Source of the DNA: MWDF01 sp964577435
GTDB taxonomy: Bacteria; Bacillota; DTU025; MWDF01
DNA: 7,644 nucleotides
Direction of reading: 5' to 3'
Assembly: GCA_964577435.1 (NCBI GenBank)
Contig: CAZNZD010000074.1
Coordinates: 1-7,644 of the forward strand
Shown here: positions 5,455-7,644 of the stretch, piece after piece
Layout: every line of letters begins with the position of its first letter
How positions within the stretch are numbered: position 1 is the first letter of the stretch
The notes under the pieces: model-generated
Seen by the model: only the letters and a program-made list of their open reading frames with translations
Database searches by the model: none
What the model was told of the DNA's origin: nothing
Program-made: the position numbers and the translations under genes

Positions 5455-6192
5455 GTGAAGAGTATGGACTCTATGTGCAAAGGGACTCATCTTATTGTTG
5501 TTGCGCATCCTGATGACGAGGTTTTAGGTGCTGGAGGCACGATATTCAAACTAACCCAAGCTGGTTATAAAGTAAATCTATTGATTCTTTCTGCAGAGGT
5601 CTCTGCAAGATCATCTCAACCAAAACCTGAGGAAGTATTGTCAGACATTAAGCTAAGTTCTGAAGTATTGGGTATAGGCAGGAGTATAATTGGGAACTTT
5701 CCTAACATCGAGTTTAACAATGTGCCACATATCGAAATTGTAAGGTTCATCGAACAAGCGATAATCGAAACTGAACCTGAAGTTGTTATCACCCATTGGC
5801 CTCTAGACGCAAATAATGATCACATGCATACTGCTCTAGCTTGTCAGTCAGCGATACGAATTTTCCAGCGAAGAAGCAATGTTAAACCCGTCGAAGAGCT
5901 TCTCTTTATGGAAGTTCAATCAGCTACAGACTGGATAATCAACCCAGCAGTAAGCAGTTTCTATCCCAATACTTACATTGAGATTGGACAAACCGGGATC
6001 GAAAAGAAGCTTGAAGCTTTGAGAAAATATCGAGATGTAACACGGCAATTTCCACATCCTAGGAGCCTTGAGGCGATAACTGGGCTTGCTGCATATCGAG
6101 CTGGTCAATGTGGCCTTTATTATGCTGAATCGTTTGTATCAGCATTTAGAAGAATCATATTAGATAAACCCAGTATTCCTACCAAGAAGTGA
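5455..6192 (+). CDS. PIG-L/LmbE-family N-acetyl-sugar deacetylase
   Basis: Predicted zinc-dependent deacetylase that removes an acetyl group from an N-acetylated sugar, here most likely a nucleotide- or lipid-linked glycan precursor or the polymer itself. The N-terminal VVAHPDDEVLGAGGT (15-29) holds the usual metal ligands His18 and Asp21. PLDANNDHMHT (116-126) holds the third, His123, in the form seen in glycan-cluster members. HPRSLEAITGLAAYRAGQ (201-218) is the usual C-terminal signature. Length of 245 residues is normal. The start is a GTG, with GGAGGA at 5437-5442 a rather long 12 bases upstream; an in-frame ATG at 5464 is the alternative. It is AT-rich, with many TTA, CTA and AGA codons, unlike the genes before 4640. 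The substrate is not known. Confidence 0.87.
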   Translation: MKSMDSMCKGTHLIVVAHPDDEVLGAGGTIFKLTQAGYKVNLLILSAEVSARSSQPKPEEVLSDIKLSSEVLGIGRSIIGNFPNIEFNNVPHIEIVRFIEQAIIETEPEVVITHWPLDANNDHMHTALACQSAIRIFQRRSNVKPVEELLFMEVQSATDWIINPAVSSFYPNTYIEIGQTGIEKKLEALRKYRDVTRQFPHPRSLEAITGLAAYRAGQCGLYYAESFVSAFRRIILDKPSIPTKK

Positions 6193-6246
6193 TATGTGTT
6201 AGTTATGTCTCAGCAACATCGGATATCTGAGAATAGAAGGCATTTT

Positions 6247-6942
6247 ATGTACTTTTCTACTAAGAGAGCACTAGATGTTGTTGTCTCTATGTTTCTTATC
6301 ACTCTTACTGCTCCTATATGGTTAATTGCGGTTCTAGGCATCGGCTTATCTAGTCCAGGTCCGCTAATCTATGTAGCTAAGCGTATAGGGAGAGATGGCA
6401 AGGTATTCGACATGTATAAGTTTCGATCTATGCATATCGAGAGAAGTGAAGATGAGGCTGACTTTAAGCCTAATCCAAGAAGAGTATTCAAATTTGGAGC
6501 TTTTATTCGTTCAATGAAAATTGATGAACTTCCTCAACTAATCAATGTTTTATTAGGACAGATGTCATTAGTCGGCCCTAGGCCAGTTTCCGTAGATCAA
6601 GCAAGCATCATGCGCTCTGGCATGTTCGAGGCAATCAACCTTATTAATGTTGGAATAACAAGTCCCTCAGCAATATACGATTACATTTATGGGGATAGAA
6701 TACAAAATGAGTTCGAATATGTTGTAAGAGTTCTTCCAACAAGACTAGTTTTAGAACTATACTACCTTCAAAAATGCGGATTCTGGTATGATATGAAAAT
6801 TTTAACGTATACTGCGCTATGTATTATTATGAGAGCGATACATAAGGAACCCAGGTGGATACTTTCTGAGCTACTTGAGGCTGCAAAAAGAACATCCGAG
6901 TCATCAGAGATTAGTAGGTGGCAAGCAGATGGAGATAGATGA
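6247..6942 (+). CDS. Undecaprenyl-phosphate sugar-phosphate transferase (PglC-like bacterial sugar transferase)
   Basis: Monotopic phosphoglycosyl transferase that starts each repeat unit by moving a sugar-1-phosphate from a UDP-sugar onto undecaprenyl phosphate at the inner membrane face. Numbered from the ATG at 6247, the membrane-embedded helix lies at about 10-36 and includes SSPGP. The conserved KFRSM is at 58-62, the catalytic Asp93-Glu94 pair is in KIDELPQL, and MSLVGPRP is at 106-113. After that, GITSPSAIYDYIYGD replaces the more common GITGxAQVNGR, which puts it in a variant subgroup. Length is 231 residues. A GTG at 6196 and an ATG at 6205 are in frame upstream but lack good ribosome binding sites; AGAAGG at 6235-6240 is six bases before 6247. 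Which sugar it uses is unknown; the dehydratase suggests a modified amino sugar. Confidence 0.9.
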   Translation: MYFSTKRALDVVVSMFLITLTAPIWLIAVLGIGLSSPGPLIYVAKRIGRDGKVFDMYKFRSMHIERSEDEADFKPNPRRVFKFGAFIRSMKIDELPQLINVLLGQMSLVGPRPVSVDQASIMRSGMFEAINLINVGITSPSAIYDYIYGDRIQNEFEYVVRVLPTRLVLELYYLQKCGFWYDMKILTYTALCIIMRAIHKEPRWILSELLEAAKRTSESSEISRWQADGDR

Positions 6943-7644
6943 AGGAACAACGAGTTACACCAATCCTCAAAAGGGCAGGGTATATCCGATTAAGATTCTG
7001 GTGACTGGAGCTTCAGGTATGATTGGGAGCTTTGTTGCTCAGTACTTAGTGAGCGAAGGTTATAATGTCATCGGCCTCGATCTAAAGGAACAACGGAACA
7101 AACTAGATAGAACGCTTTACGAACATGTGGTTATTGATTTATCAGATGAAGATGCAATTGAGAAACTATTTAGCAGGAATATTATAAGCCATGTAGTGCA
7201 TTTTGCTGCCCTTGCACATTCATCGAGGAGACAAGAGCCGCCGATGGAAGAATATTATCGATTGAATGTAGTGAATTCAAGAAATCTGTTCTTTGCTGCA
7301 AGTAAGAAGGAGATACCGGTACTCTTTTCTTCGACAATGGATGTCTATGGCTATATCAATGGCGTAGCTAGAGTGGATAGTAAGCTTAACCCAATAAGCC
7401 AGTATGCAAAAACGAAAGCCGAAGCGGAGAACGTGCTCAAGAGAATTTACCGCACGAGTAAGGTGGGGTTTGCGATCTATCGATTAGCACCAGTATACTC
7501 AGATACTGCAGATAAGGACATCAGGAAGAGGTACTACCTACTTTACCCTAGAGTTGCATACATTATCGGTAAAGGCACTAAACACGAAGTACTACACATT
7601 AGAAAGATAGCAGAGGTCGTTAAGCTCTGGGTCATTAATCAAAA
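6929..7644 (+). CDS. NAD-dependent epimerase/dehydratase (3' partial)
   Basis: Extended short-chain dehydrogenase/reductase acting on a nucleotide sugar in the cytoplasm; 238 residues are visible before the window ends. An N-terminal extension of about 20 residues precedes KILVTGASGMIG, whose glycine motif is at 27-33, with Asp51 ending strand 2 as expected for NAD binding. FSSTMDVYG (133-141) supplies the catalytic Ser/Thr. Tyr159 and Lys163 (YAKTK) are the active pair. The ATG overlaps the transferase gene by 14 bases, with GTAGGTGG at 6914-6921 as its ribosome binding site; a start closer to the Rossmann motif cannot be ruled out. The family includes 4-epimerases, dehydratases and 4-ketoreductases, and the sequence does not tell which. 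A 4-ketoreductase acting on the dehydratase product is an attractive guess. Confidence 0.85.
   Translation, partial: MEIDEGTTSYTNPQKGRVYPIKILVTGASGMIGSFVAQYLVSEGYNVIGLDLKEQRNKLDRTLYEHVVIDLSDEDAIEKLFSRNIISHVVHFAALAHSSRRQEPPMEEYYRLNVVNSRNLFFAASKKEIPVLFSSTMDVYGYINGVARVDSKLNPISQYAKTKAEAENVLKRIYRTSKVGFAIYRLAPVYSDTADKDIRKRYYLLYPRVAYIIGKGTKHEVLHIRKIAEVVKLWVINQ

Overview
The window looks like the start of a capsule or exopolysaccharide (EPS) locus, probably from a member of the Bacillota (Clostridia-like). This is an inference. It rests on the cpsB-cpsC-cpsD phosphoregulatory trio being split into separate genes, strong AGGAGG-type ribosome binding sites, and a NusG-like antiterminator inside the locus. 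Every gene found is on the + strand. The species cannot be told from the sequence. In the first half Arg is mostly AGG, and ATA is common despite a high GC content.

Layout: (i) 2-103 is the C-terminal tail of an unrecognised upstream gene. (ii) 104-424 is an AT-rich control region. It holds a perfect 24-bp palindrome, two AGTTWAACT dyads, arms with pseudoknot topology, and a consensus TATAAT -10 box. (iii) 425-4578 encodes a membrane-bound CapD/WbpM-type nucleotide-sugar 4,6-dehydratase, then a PHP-type tyrosine phosphatase (CpsB), a Wzz-like membrane modulator (CpsC) and a tyrosine autokinase (CpsD). The last three genes overlap by one to four bases. (iv) 4640-5173 encodes a specialised NusG paralogue (LoaP/RfaH/UpxY-like). 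(v) 5174-5454 is a 281-nt non-coding leader with several hairpins and no clear promoter or terminator. (vi) 5455 to the end encodes a PIG-L/LmbE deacetylase, a PglC-like phosphoglycosyl transferase, and an NAD-dependent epimerase/dehydratase that runs off the window.

Likely joint action: the dehydratase, epimerase and transferase make and load the first sugar-phosphate on undecaprenyl phosphate. The deacetylase trims an N-acetyl sugar. CpsB, CpsC and CpsD control polymer assembly through tyrosine phosphorylation. The NusG paralogue probably keeps RNA polymerase going through a long downstream operon, with the structured leader as its candidate loading site.

The most striking feature is a composition break inside the NusG-like gene. 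Hand-counted 60-base lines are about 50-67% GC before it and about 38-43% after it. The GC-rich regulatory module and the AT-rich sugar module therefore appear to have different histories, joined within the antiterminator gene. No RNA genes, insertion sequences, CRISPR arrays or convincing intrinsic terminators were seen.
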